A DNA stretch of 64,000 nucleotides, from NCBI RefSeq assembly GCF_004923205.2, contig NZ_SELD02000006.1, positions 62,001 through 126,000 on the forward strand, read 5' to 3'. The notes under the pieces were generated by a model that was not told where the DNA came from, did no database searches, and worked only from the letters and a program-made list of their open reading frames with translations. The translations under genes and the position numbers were made by a program. Each line of letters opens with the position of its first letter. Positions within the stretch are counted from its first letter, which is position 1. Below, in pieces: positions 51,502 through 61,651 of the stretch. Origin of the DNA: Paracoccus aeridis (GTDB lineage Bacteria > Pseudomonadota > Alphaproteobacteria > Rhodobacterales > Rhodobacteraceae).

Positions 51502-53916
51502 ATGAGCCAGTTCGACGACTTTGACGCCTTCGAGGCCGCGGCCGCCGCCCCCGCCCGCATCCCCCTGTCGCAGCGCGCGATGGGCGCGGCCGCGGGGCAG
51601 CCCACGCCCTATCTCGACGGCCTGAACCCCGCGCAGCGGCAGGCGGTCGAGACGCTGGACGGCCCGGTCCTGCTGCTCGCGGGCGCGGGCACCGGCAAGA
51701 CCCGCGCGCTGACGACGCGGATCGCCCACCTTCTGACGCAGGGCCGCGCGACGCCGGGCCGCATTCTCGCCGTGACCTTCACCAACAAGGCCGCGCGCGA
51801 GATGAAGGACCGCGTGGCCCGCCTGCTGGGCGAGACGGTCGAGGGGATGCCGTGGCTCGGCACGTTCCATTCCATCAGCGTCAAGATCCTGCGCCGCCAT
51901 GCGGAACTGGTCGGCGCGGGCGACCTGCACCTGAAGCCCGGCTTCACGATCCTCGACACGGACGACCAGCTCCGCCTGCTGAAGCAGCTGATCGCGGCCG
52001 AGAACATCGACGAGAAGCGCTGGCCCGCGCGGATGCTGGCGGGGCTGATCGACGGCTGGAAGAACCGCGCGCTCACGCCTTCGCGCGTGCCGGCGGGCGA
52101 ATCGCAGGCCTATGACGGCCGCGGCGCGGCGCTCTACGAACAATACCAGCGGCGTCTGCTGGAGCTGAACGCGGCCGACTTCGGCGACCTGCTGCTGCAT
52201 TGCGTGACGATCTTCCAGGCGCACCCGGATGTGCTGGCGCAGTGGCAGGACCGCTTCCGCTACATCCTCGTGGACGAATACCAGGATACGAACGTCGCGC
52301 AGTACCTGTGGCTGCGCCTGCTGGCGCAGGCGCACCGAAACATCTGCTGCGTGGGCGACGACGACCAGTCGATCTACGGCTGGCGCGGGGCCGAGGTCGG
52401 CAACATCCTGCGGTTCGAACAGGACTTCCCCGGCGCGCAGGTGATCCGGCTGGAACAGAACTACCGCTCCACCCCCCACATCCTCGCCGCGGCCTCGGGG
52501 CTGATCGCCGCGAACAAGGGCCGGCTCGGCAAGACGCTGTGGACCGAAGCGCAGGGTGGGGAGAAGGTGCGCCTGATCGGCCACTGGGACAGCGAGGCCG
52601 AGGCGCGCTGGATCGGGGAGGAGATCGAGGCGTTCCACGGGGGCCACCGCCATTCCGTCGGCAAGCGCAGCCTCAACGACATCGCGATCCTCGTCCGCGC
52701 CACCCACCAGATGCGCGCCTTCGAGGACCGCTTTCTCACCATTGGCCTGCCTTACCGCGTGATCGGCGGCCCCCGCTTCTACGAGCGGCAGGAAATCCGG
52801 GACGCGATGGCGTATTTCCGCCTCGCCGTCTCGCCGACCGACGACCTCGCCTTCGAGCGGATCGTGAACGTCCCCAAGCGCGGGGTGGGGGAGAAGGCGA
52901 TCCAGACCATCCAGCGCGAGGCGCGGGCCGAGGGCCTGTCGCTGATCGAGGGCGCGGCGTCGGTCGTCGCAAGCGGCGCGCTCGGCGGCAAGGGCGGCGC
53001 CAACCTGCGCGCCTTCACCGCCCAGATGGGCCGCTGGCACGCCGACGCGCTCGACACGACCGTGAACCACGTCGAACTGGCCGAGAAGATGCTGGATGAA
53101 TCCGGCTACACGGCGATGTGGCAGAACGACAAGTCGCCCGACGCGCCCGGGCGGCTGGAGAACCTCAAGGAACTGGTGAAGGCGCTCGAGGGGTTCGAGA
53201 ACCTGCAGGGCTTTCTGGACCACGTGGCGCTGGTCATGGACGCGGCCGAGGGCGAGCAGGCCGAGGAGGTGTCGATCATGACGCTTCACGCCGCGAAGGG
53301 GATGGAATACCCCATCGTGTTCCTGCCGGGGTGGGAGGACGGGCTGTTCCCGTCCCAGCGCAGCATGGACGAATCCGGCCTGAAGGGGCTCGAGGAGGAA
53401 CGGCGCCTCGCCTATGTCGGGATCACCCGCGCCGAGGAGCTGGCGACGATCACCTTTGCCGGCAACCGGCGGATGTACGGCCAGTGGCAGTCCTCGCTGC
53501 CCTCGCGCTTCATCGACGAGCTGCCCGAGGATCATGTTGAGGTCCTGACCCCGCCGGGGCTCTACGGCGGCGGCTTCGGGGCGGCAGCGCAGTCCTTCGG
53601 CCAGCCGTTCGCGCCCTCGATGATGCACGAACGGGCGGCAAGCGCAGACGTGTACAATTCGCCGGGGTGGAAGCGGATGCAGGAACGCGCGGGCGCGCGG
53701 CCCGCCCCGGTCCACCGCACGCCCGTCGTCATCGACGCCGAACCTGCGGCGCGGTTTTCCGTGGGCGACCGAGTCTTCCACCAGAAGTTCGGCACCGGCA
53801 CCATCATGGGCATCGCCGAGGACACGCTGACGGTGGAGTTCCCGGCAGGGTTCAAGAACGTCAAGGCGTCCTACGTCCAGCCCGCCGCGGCTTCCGCCGA
53901 CGACGTGCCGTTCTGA
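51502..53916 (+). CDS. uvrD: ATP-dependent DNA helicase UvrD/PcrA
   Basis: 804 residues from the ATG at 51502; earlier in-frame starts (51484, 51490) fall in the terminator stem. SF1A motifs are complete: Q-motif LNPAQRQAVE, Walker A GAGTGKT (61-67), VDEYQDTN Walker B, VGDDDQSIYGWRGAEV, QNYRSTPHILAAAS, TLHAAKGMEYPIVFLPGWEDGLFPSQR-type motif V and YVGITRAEE. The C-terminal FSVGDRVFHQKFGTGTIMG Tudor-like domain binds RNA polymerase in PcrA/UvrD. It works in nucleotide excision and mismatch repair. Confidence 0.97.
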   Translation: MSQFDDFDAFEAAAAAPARIPLSQRAMGAAAGQPTPYLDGLNPAQRQAVETLDGPVLLLAGAGTGKTRALTTRIAHLLTQGRATPGRILAVTFTNKAAREMKDRVARLLGETVEGMPWLGTFHSISVKILRRHAELVGAGDLHLKPGFTILDTDDQLRLLKQLIAAENIDEKRWPARMLAGLIDGWKNRALTPSRVPAGESQAYDGRGAALYEQYQRRLLELNAADFGDLLLHCVTIFQAHPDVLAQWQDRFRYILVDEYQDTNVAQYLWLRLLAQAHRNICCVGDDDQSIYGWRGAEVGNILRFEQDFPGAQVIRLEQNYRSTPHILAAASGLIAANKGRLGKTLWTEAQGGEKVRLIGHWDSEAEARWIGEEIEAFHGGHRHSVGKRSLNDIAILVRATHQMRAFEDRFLTIGLPYRVIGGPRFYERQEIRDAMAYFRLAVSPTDDLAFERIVNVPKRGVGEKAIQTIQREARAEGLSLIEGAASVVASGALGGKGGANLRAFTAQMGRWHADALDTTVNHVELAEKMLDESGYTAMWQNDKSPDAPGRLENLKELVKALEGFENLQGFLDHVALVMDAAEGEQAEEVSIMTLHAAKGMEYPIVFLPGWEDGLFPSQRSMDESGLKGLEEERRLAYVGITRAEELATITFAGNRRMYGQWQSSLPSRFIDELPEDHVEVLTPPGLYGGGFGAAAQSFGQPFAPSMMHERAASADVYNSPGWKRMQERAGARPAPVHRTPVVIDAEPAARFSVGDRVFHQKFGTGTIMGIAEDTLTVEFPAGFKNVKASYVQPAAASADDVPF

Positions 53917-53935
53917 CGCCGCCGGCCGCGCCGGA

Positions 53936-54727
53936 TCAGCGGAACAGCGTGATGCCGGGCGCCATGCCCGTGTCCGTGCGGTGGCGGGTCAGCGCGAACA
54001 GGAACAGGATCACGCCCAGCCCCTCTGCCCCTTCCTCGAGGTTGACGAGCAGCCGGTACGGCCGCGCAAGGACGTCTTCGCCCGCGGCCAGCAGGACCTC
54101 GCCGCCGATCGCCTCGACGCCCAGGGCGCCGAACAGGAACACGCCCGCCGCCACCAGCATCATCAGCCGCACCCGCGGCCCGAGCTGCCGCAGAAACGGC
54201 ACCGCCGCGGCGAGCCCTGCCGCGCAGATGATGGCGGCCGGCATCACCCAGGCGAAATGCAGCCCCCTGACCCCGGAAAGCCGCGTCGAGGCCGCTTCGT
54301 GAAAGCTCAGCGCCTCGTCGGCGGACAGCAGGAAGAAGATGCCGCCCAGCAGGACGAACTCGACGCCGGTCACCCGGCTCTGGCCCGCGGCCTTGACGCC
54401 CGTATCGACCAGCATGAGGCCGGTAAACGCCAGCAGCAGTTGCGAGAACCAGGTGTAGAAGCTGCGTTCGACGTCGACGTCGAGGAACCAGACGCGGGCC
54501 TCGTGATCCAGCCCCAGCGCGTCCTGGAACACGCTCGCCGCCAGAAGGATGCCCCACGCGGCGACAAGCACCGGCAGCCCGGGATGCGCGACGATGGACG
54601 GGATGCGCCCGGCATGCGGTCGGACAGGGGAACTCGGAAACAGAAACGCCAACTCGGCCTCCAGACACACGAATGTAACAGACGCATGACAGTAAGACAT
54701 GGTTTGCGCCCGGACGAAAGCGTTCAT
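53936..54727 (-). CDS. Multi-pass membrane protein, unrecognised
   Basis: 263 residues with about six hydrophobic helices (LPVLVAAWGILLAASVFQDAL, FSQLLLAFTGLMLVDTG, EFVLLGGIFFLLSADEALSF, AWVMPAAIICAAGLAAAV, VRLMMLVAAGVFLFGALGV and a final one near 240). Conserved-looking acidic/His residues sit in LSADEALSFHEAAS and NLEEGAEGLG, a pattern that might bind metal or haem. The first 45 residues are polar and a second in-frame ATG at 54700 is possible. I do not recognise the family. It converges with uvrD, 20 bases apart. Confidence 0.7.
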   Translation of the reverse strand: MNAFVRAQTMSYCHASVTFVCLEAELAFLFPSSPVRPHAGRIPSIVAHPGLPVLVAAWGILLAASVFQDALGLDHEARVWFLDVDVERSFYTWFSQLLLAFTGLMLVDTGVKAAGQSRVTGVEFVLLGGIFFLLSADEALSFHEAASTRLSGVRGLHFAWVMPAAIICAAGLAAAVPFLRQLGPRVRLMMLVAAGVFLFGALGVEAIGGEVLLAAGEDVLARPYRLLVNLEEGAEGLGVILFLFALTRHRTDTGMAPGITLFR

Positions 54728-54765
54728 TCCGGCAAGCCGCCGCGGATGCCGCCGCCCTGCCGCGC

Positions 54766-54794
54766 TTGACCGCCGCCGGGCGCCCGCTTATCTG
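54766..54794 (+). promoter_or_regulatory. rnpB promoter
   Basis: TTGACC (54766-54771) and TATCTG (54789-54794) are spaced by 17 bases, a good housekeeping-sigma match, placing transcription start at about 54801, exactly where the RNase P RNA P1 helix begins. Confidence 0.75.
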
Positions 54795-54801
54795 CCCGGG
54801 T

Positions 54802-55198
54802 GCGCGGATGGCCGGATGACCGCGGGCGGCTGGTCCGTTCGAGGAAAGTCCGGGCTCCATGCAGGCACGGTGCCGGGTAACGCCCGGCGGGGGCAACCCC
54901 AGGGAAAGCGCCACAGAGAACAGACCGCCGCGCAGCCTATCGCGCGGCAAGGGTGAAACGGTGGGGTAAGAGCCCACCGCGGGACGGGCAACCGGACCGG
55001 CAAGGCAAGCCCCACCGGGAGCAATGCCGAATAGGGATCGCGCGCGGGGCTTCGGCCCCGCAGGGCCGCCTGCGCCCCAGCAGATCCGGGTTGGCAGCTA
55101 GATCCCGCCGGCAACGGCGGGGCCAGAGGAATGGTCATCCACGGGCAGTCCCGCAAGGGGCGGCCCCGGACAAAACCCGGCTTACAGGCCGTCCGCGC
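54802..55198 (+). ncRNA. rnpB: RNase P RNA (bacterial type A)
   Basis: About 397 nt. The P1 helix GCGCGGATGGCC (54802-54813) pairs with GGCCGTCCGCGC at 55187-55198. Universal segments follow in order: GAGGAAAGTCCGGGCTCC (CR I), CAGGCACGGTGCCGGGTAA, GGGAAAGCGCCACAGAGAA, AAGGGTGAAACGGTGGGGTAAGAGCC, the GGGAGCAATGCCGAATAGGG block and CAGAGGAATGGTCATCC (CR IV), and the 3' end ACAAAACCCGGCTTACAGG (CR V). It is the catalytic RNA that matures tRNA 5' ends. A clear promoter lies just upstream. Confidence 0.97.
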
Positions 55199-55260
55199 AA
55201 ATCTCGCCTGCCTGTCCGGCCGAAATCGGGAACGATCCGCGAATGTTCGCGCCGGGGCTG

Positions 55261-55288
55261 TTGACTCTGTCCTGCGCTTGCGTAAAAG
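55261..55288 (+). promoter_or_regulatory. Probable rpmG promoter
   Basis: TTGACT (55261-55266) and TAAAAG (55283-55288), spacing 16, lie 69 bases before the L33 start. Confidence 0.5.
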
Positions 55289-55356
55289 GCGGGCTTCACG
55301 GAATTACAGGGTGCCCGACGGATCATGACGGCCGCGCCCGAGCAGGAGCGACGACC

Positions 55357-55524
55357 ATGGCGAAGCCGACCACCATCAAGATCCGCCTGAACTCCAGCGC
55401 GGGCACCGGCCACTTCTACGTGACCAAGAAGAACGCGCGCACGATGACCGAGAAGATGACGGTCAACAAGTACGACCCGGTCGTGCGCAAGCACGTCGAA
55501 TACAAGGAAGGCAAGATCAAGTAA
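55357..55524 (+). CDS. rpmG: 50S ribosomal protein L33
   Basis: 55 residues. It contains [20 protein letters not shown] and [14 protein letters not shown], then [18 protein letters not shown], the alphaproteobacterial L33 form without the CxxC zinc pairs (a zinc-independent paralogue). AGGAGCG precedes the ATG. It is a monocistronic unit between rnpB and a terminator hairpin. Confidence 0.98.
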   Translation: MAKPTTIKIRLNSSAGTGHFYVTKKNARTMTEKMTVNKYDPVVRKHVEYKEGKIK

Positions 55525-55546
55525 GGTCTGCCGTCCCAGCCGATCC

Positions 55547-55573
55547 GAAGGCCGCGCCCGGTGCGCGGCCTTC
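55547..55573 (+). terminator. Terminator of rpmG
   Basis: GAAGGCCGCGC (55547-55557) pairs with 55563-55573 around a 5-base loop, followed by TGCATTTCC. It lies 22 bases past the L33 stop. Confidence 0.8.
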
Positions 55574-55674
55574 TGCATTTCCGGGCACCTGTCACGCAGC
55601 GTTCATCCTGCGGTCACGGGGACGTTGCGGCGGTACGGCATGCTGTCGCCACCGCAATGGACAGGAAGACGGCC

Positions 55675-56574
55675 ATGGCGCTTCACGCCATCAACGCAGG
55701 CCAGCCCCTTACCCCCGCGATCCGCGCCGCCGCCGCGGGTCTCGCCCCCGGCGCCCCCGTCGTCGCCATGGTCCACGGCTTCCGCTTCTCGCCCGCCTCG
55801 ACCCAGCACGACCCCCACCGCCACATCCTGTCGCTGACCCCCACCGCCGGCGAGCGCCGGGCGGTGTCCTGGCCCGCGGGGCTGGGCTTCACGGCCACGG
55901 GGGACGAGGGGCTTGCGCTCGCCTTCGGCTGGGAAGCGCGCGGCAAGCTGCGCCATGCCTATGCCCGCGCGGGCGGGGTGGGCGCGGATCTCGCGGCGCT
56001 GATCGACGGCGTGGCGGACATCGCCGGCCGCCCCGTCGCCGTGATCGGCCATTCGCTGGGGGCGCGGGTCGCGCTCAGCGCCATGGCGCAGGTGCGGCCG
56101 GGCAGCATGGGCCGGGTCGTCCTTCTGGCCGGGGCCGAGTTCCGCGACCGGGCCGAGGCGGCGCTCGCCGCGCCCGGCGGCACCCGGGCCGAGGTCATCA
56201 ACGTCACCACGCGCGAGAACGACCCGTTCGACTTCGCGATGGAGTTGCTGCTGCGCGGCGGCCTTGGCGCGACGATCGGGCTGGGCCTGTCGGAGCGGGC
56301 GCGGAACTGGATCGACCTGCAGATCGACCAGCCCGAGGTGCTCGCGGGGCTTGCCGCGCTCGGCTTCGCCGTCTCGGCCAGGGGATCGCGCGCCTGCCAC
56401 TGGTCGCCCTACCTGCGCGAGGGGATGTTCGATCTTTACCGCGCGGCGCTGTGCCATCCGTGGTCGCTTCCGCTGCCCCTGATCGCGCGGCACATCCCCG
56501 ACCGGCAGGCCCCGCGATGGTCGCGGCTGCTGCGGCTCCGCCCGGCTCAGTCGCCGTCCTTGGGAAGGGCGTGA
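55675..56574 (+). CDS. Alpha/beta hydrolase
   Basis: 299 residues from the ATG at 55675, which has AGGAAG nine bases upstream; an ATG at 55657 is a weaker option. The oxyanion-hole motif VVAMVHGFRFSP and the nucleophile elbow VIGHSLGARVALSAM (Ser in GHSLG) are clear, and HWSPYLREGMFDLYR may supply the catalytic His. There is no signal peptide. It resembles cytosolic serine hydrolases of unknown substrate. Its last 28 bases overlap the convergent yciB. Confidence 0.85.
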   Translation: MALHAINAGQPLTPAIRAAAAGLAPGAPVVAMVHGFRFSPASTQHDPHRHILSLTPTAGERRAVSWPAGLGFTATGDEGLALAFGWEARGKLRHAYARAGGVGADLAALIDGVADIAGRPVAVIGHSLGARVALSAMAQVRPGSMGRVVLLAGAEFRDRAEAALAAPGGTRAEVINVTTRENDPFDFAMELLLRGGLGATIGLGLSERARNWIDLQIDQPEVLAGLAALGFAVSARGSRACHWSPYLREGMFDLYRAALCHPWSLPLPLIARHIPDRQAPRWSRLLRLRPAQSPSLGRA

Positions 56575-57173
56575 CGGGAAAAGAGCCTGCTGTTCGCGAT
56601 GAAGAACAGGAAGGTGGCGGCGGTCAGGCCGAAGGTCTTGAAGTTCACCCAGGCCTGGTCGGTCAGCACCAGCCCCATGAACCCGCCCGGATCGGTCGCG
56701 CGCCGCAGGACCTCGTTCAGCGCCGCCAGCGCGACGAAGAACCAGATCAGCCGGATGGTCAGCGTCCGCCAGCCCTCGTGCGTCAGCGGCAGCGCGCCGC
56801 CCATGACCAGTTCCAGCCAGTTGCGCCCGAGCGCGAGGCCGAGCGCCAGCAGCCCCGCGAAGATCGCGTAGATGATCGTGGGCTTCATCTTGAAGAAGCG
56901 CGGGTCGTTGAGCCAGATCGACAGCCCGCCGAACACCACCACCAGAACCAGCGTCAGCACCTGCATGACCGACAGCTTCCCCGTCAGCGCCCATTGCGCC
57001 AGCGTGCAGACGACCAGCACCGGCACGAACACGAGCGTTGCGCCGACGACGCCGCCATAGTCGTTCCCGCCGAGACTGATGGTGCGTTCCTTGAGCAGCA
57101 GGAAGGCCAGGAAGAAGACCACCAGCGGGCCGTATTCCAGCGCCGCCTTCAGGCCCGGATTGATGTTTCGCAT
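56547..57173 (-). CDS. yciB: Intracellular septation protein A / inner membrane protein YciB
   Basis: 208 residues from the ATG at 57173. Five to six membrane helices and the family blocks LKAALEYGPLVVFFLAFLL, FGGLSIWLNDPRFFKMKPTI and the C-terminal WVNFKTFGLTAATFLFFI are diagnostic of YciB (IspZ). It affects cell-envelope integrity and septation in enterics and Shigella. It follows the DUF1223 gene on the same strand? No: it is downstream of that gene's stop orientation only in order, with 87 bases between its start and the DUF1223 stop, so cotranscription is possible. Confidence 0.94.
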   Translation of the reverse strand: MRNINPGLKAALEYGPLVVFFLAFLLLKERTISLGGNDYGGVVGATLVFVPVLVVCTLAQWALTGKLSVMQVLTLVLVVVFGGLSIWLNDPRFFKMKPTIIYAIFAGLLALGLALGRNWLELVMGGALPLTHEGWRTLTIRLIWFFVALAALNEVLRRATDPGGFMGLVLTDQAWVNFKTFGLTAATFLFFIANSRLFSRHALPKDGD

Positions 57174-57260
57174 CGCGTGTCCTTCCTCGGCCGCGTTCCT
57201 GGGGTCAGTCCGCGACCTTGTGGCCCGGACGGCGCGGGCCCGCAAGGCTGCGGCCCGCGG

Positions 57261-58439
57261 TCAGTCCAGCCGCACCGCGGCAAGGATGGGGCCGGGCAGG
57301 TCGCCCTTTCCGGGCAGCGCCTGCTGGGCGATGATCGCGTGCAGCGTGTCGGCGGGCATGTCACCGGCCTTGCCGCCGCCGGGCGACACGGTCAGGCGCA
57401 GCGGCGCATGCGCGTCCCAGCGGGTCAGTTCCTGGGTGCCCAGCACCACGTTGGCATAGACGACCGTGCGGCCGCGGTTCTCGCCCGCCCGCACCGTCAC
57501 TTCGCGCCGCGGCGCATAGCGCACCAGCACGATGCGCACACCGCCCGGAATGGCAGCGCGCGGGGTGAGCTGGATCACGTGGCGGGCGCCGTCGCGGGTC
57601 GCCGTGACCATGACCTCTGCCGGGCGGCCCTGATGATCGCCGATCAGCGCCATCAGCTCGGCCGGCCGCACGCTCAGAAGCGTGTCCTGCCCGCCCACGA
57701 TCATCTGCGGGGTGTAGACGCCCTGCTCGCCCACGGCGCGGGCATAGCCTTCCTGGCGTTCGGTGTTCTGGGGAAGGGCGAACTCGTCGGTCCAGCCCAG
57801 GTAATCCCAGTAATCGACGTGCCAGGACAGCGGCAGAACGTCGACGCGCCCGGACAGGTCGGCCAGCAGCCGGTCGGCGGGCGGGCAGGACGAACAGCCC
57901 TGCGCGGTGAACAGCTCGATCACCACCGGGTTGGCGTTGAGCGGGTCGGCGTTCAGCGGGTCGGTGTCCGGCTCGTCCAGGGGGCCGGACGGGGATCCCC
58001 CCGCAGCGCCGGCATTCGCGCCGTTGCCGAGCAGCGCGGCCGCGCCCCAGCCCTCGGGCGAGGCGCGCCGGGGCGCCGCCGCCGCGTCGCCCGACAGGAT
58101 GCCGGCAAGGCCCGCGTCCGCGTCCCCGACTACGCCCTCGTCCATCAGCGACATCGCGGCCGCGTCGGAGCCCGACAGCATAGCCGCCCCCTCGGGCGCC
58201 TCGATCACGCCAAGATCGCCGTCGTCGGGCGCAACATCGTGGCCGGCGGCCAGCTCCGTCGCTGCGGACGCGTCCGCCGCGACCTCGCCGACCTGCGGCC
58301 CGGATGCGGCCAGGTCCTGCGCGAAGCCGGGGCCTGCTGCCAGGCAAGAGGCCAGCGCCGTTGCGGCAAGCGCGGCCTTGAAGCGCGCGGACAGGGCCCA
58401 GGCGCGATCCGAAGGAATGTAGGCGGGGTTCGATTGCAT
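57261..58439 (-). CDS. DUF1223 exported protein with long low-complexity linker
   Basis: 392 residues from the ATG at 58439. A signal peptide (ALAATALASCLAAGPGFAQ, cleavage about residue 40) is followed by about 125 residues rich in Ala, Asp and Gly with a repeated DPLNADPLNANP unit. The DUF1223 thioredoxin-like domain then starts: VVIELFTAQGCSSCPPADRL (CSSC motif), PLSWHVDYWDYLGWTDEF and YTPQMIVGG. Most DUF1223 proteins go from signal directly to domain, so this linker is unusual. The protein is likely periplasmic and redox-active or structural; its function is unknown. Confidence 0.88.
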   Translation of the reverse strand: MQSNPAYIPSDRAWALSARFKAALAATALASCLAAGPGFAQDLAASGPQVGEVAADASAATELAAGHDVAPDDGDLGVIEAPEGAAMLSGSDAAAMSLMDEGVVGDADAGLAGILSGDAAAAPRRASPEGWGAAALLGNGANAGAAGGSPSGPLDEPDTDPLNADPLNANPVVIELFTAQGCSSCPPADRLLADLSGRVDVLPLSWHVDYWDYLGWTDEFALPQNTERQEGYARAVGEQGVYTPQMIVGGQDTLLSVRPAELMALIGDHQGRPAEVMVTATRDGARHVIQLTPRAAIPGGVRIVLVRYAPRREVTVRAGENRGRTVVYANVVLGTQELTRWDAHAPLRLTVSPGGGKAGDMPADTLHAIIAQQALPGKGDLPGPILAAVRLD

Positions 58440-58613
58440 ACCCACGGAAGTCGTGCCTTCGGGCGCGGATCGCAAATCAACGCTTCGTTAGGGCGCGGCC
58501 ATCCGCCGGCCCCCGTGCGGCACCGCCACACCGGGGGCGGGCCGCCGCCGCGGGGCCGGGCGAGAACCCATGGTGGCCCGCCCCGCCCCCGGTTGCACCG
58601 CCGGACGGGCGGT

Positions 58614-58631
58614 TGTATACGACCGCATACA
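58614..58631. promoter_or_regulatory. Inverted repeat upstream of acnA, possible GntR-type operator
   Basis: TGTATAC-GACC-GCATACA (58614-58631) is a near-perfect palindrome with 7-base arms and a 4-base centre, in the 295-base gap between the divergent DUF1223 and acnA genes. TGTAT/ATACA half-sites are common for GntR-family repressors. The rest of the gap (58440-58600) is very GC-rich and can fold, but no other element was recognised. Confidence 0.4.
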
Positions 58632-58734
58632 TTCAGGCCCGACTTGCAGCACCCGGCGATTCCGGGCAATCCGTGGCCAGCGTCATACCAAGCCAGCCGC
58701 CAGCCTGCCGGCACCGCCAGAGGGAACAAGCATC

Positions 58735-61517
<2,783 letters not shown>

Positions 61518-61518
<1 letters not shown>

Positions 61519-61586
61519 TCGGCAGGCCATCGGATCGGCCACCGGATCGGCAGGCTACCCGATCGGCAGGGCCCTGCATCGGCAGA
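61518..61586. repeat. Degenerate direct repeats after acnA
   Basis: The 80 bases after the acnA stop hold four copies of ATCGGCAG (starting near 61518, 61546, 61562 and 61579) plus a GATCGGCC variant, at 16- to 28-base spacing. They look like a decayed short tandem repeat; no coding or hairpin role is evident. Confidence 0.6.
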
Positions 61587-61600
61587 CCGTAGAAGAAACG

Positions 61601-61630
61601 AACCCCCGGCCTTTCGGCCGGGGGTTTTTC
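61601..61630 (+). terminator. Rho-independent terminator between acnA and ggt
   Basis: AACCCCCGGCC (61601-61611) pairs with 61616-61626 around TTTC, followed by TTTTTCC. It serves acnA; the symmetric A-containing 5' flank (GAAACGAA) may let it also work for the convergent ggt. Confidence 0.92.
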
Positions 61631-61651
61631 CTTGGGGCGGGGCGGGTCGCC

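Noticed and set aside
55131..55328. Coding frames over and after the 3' part of rnpB
   Set aside because: The region is explained by RNase P RNA and the rpmG promoter; the frames show no protein-like features.
58480..58600. GC-rich foldable stretch between the DUF1223 gene and acnA as a riboswitch
   Set aside because: It can form long stems simply because of its composition; no known aptamer core was recognised.
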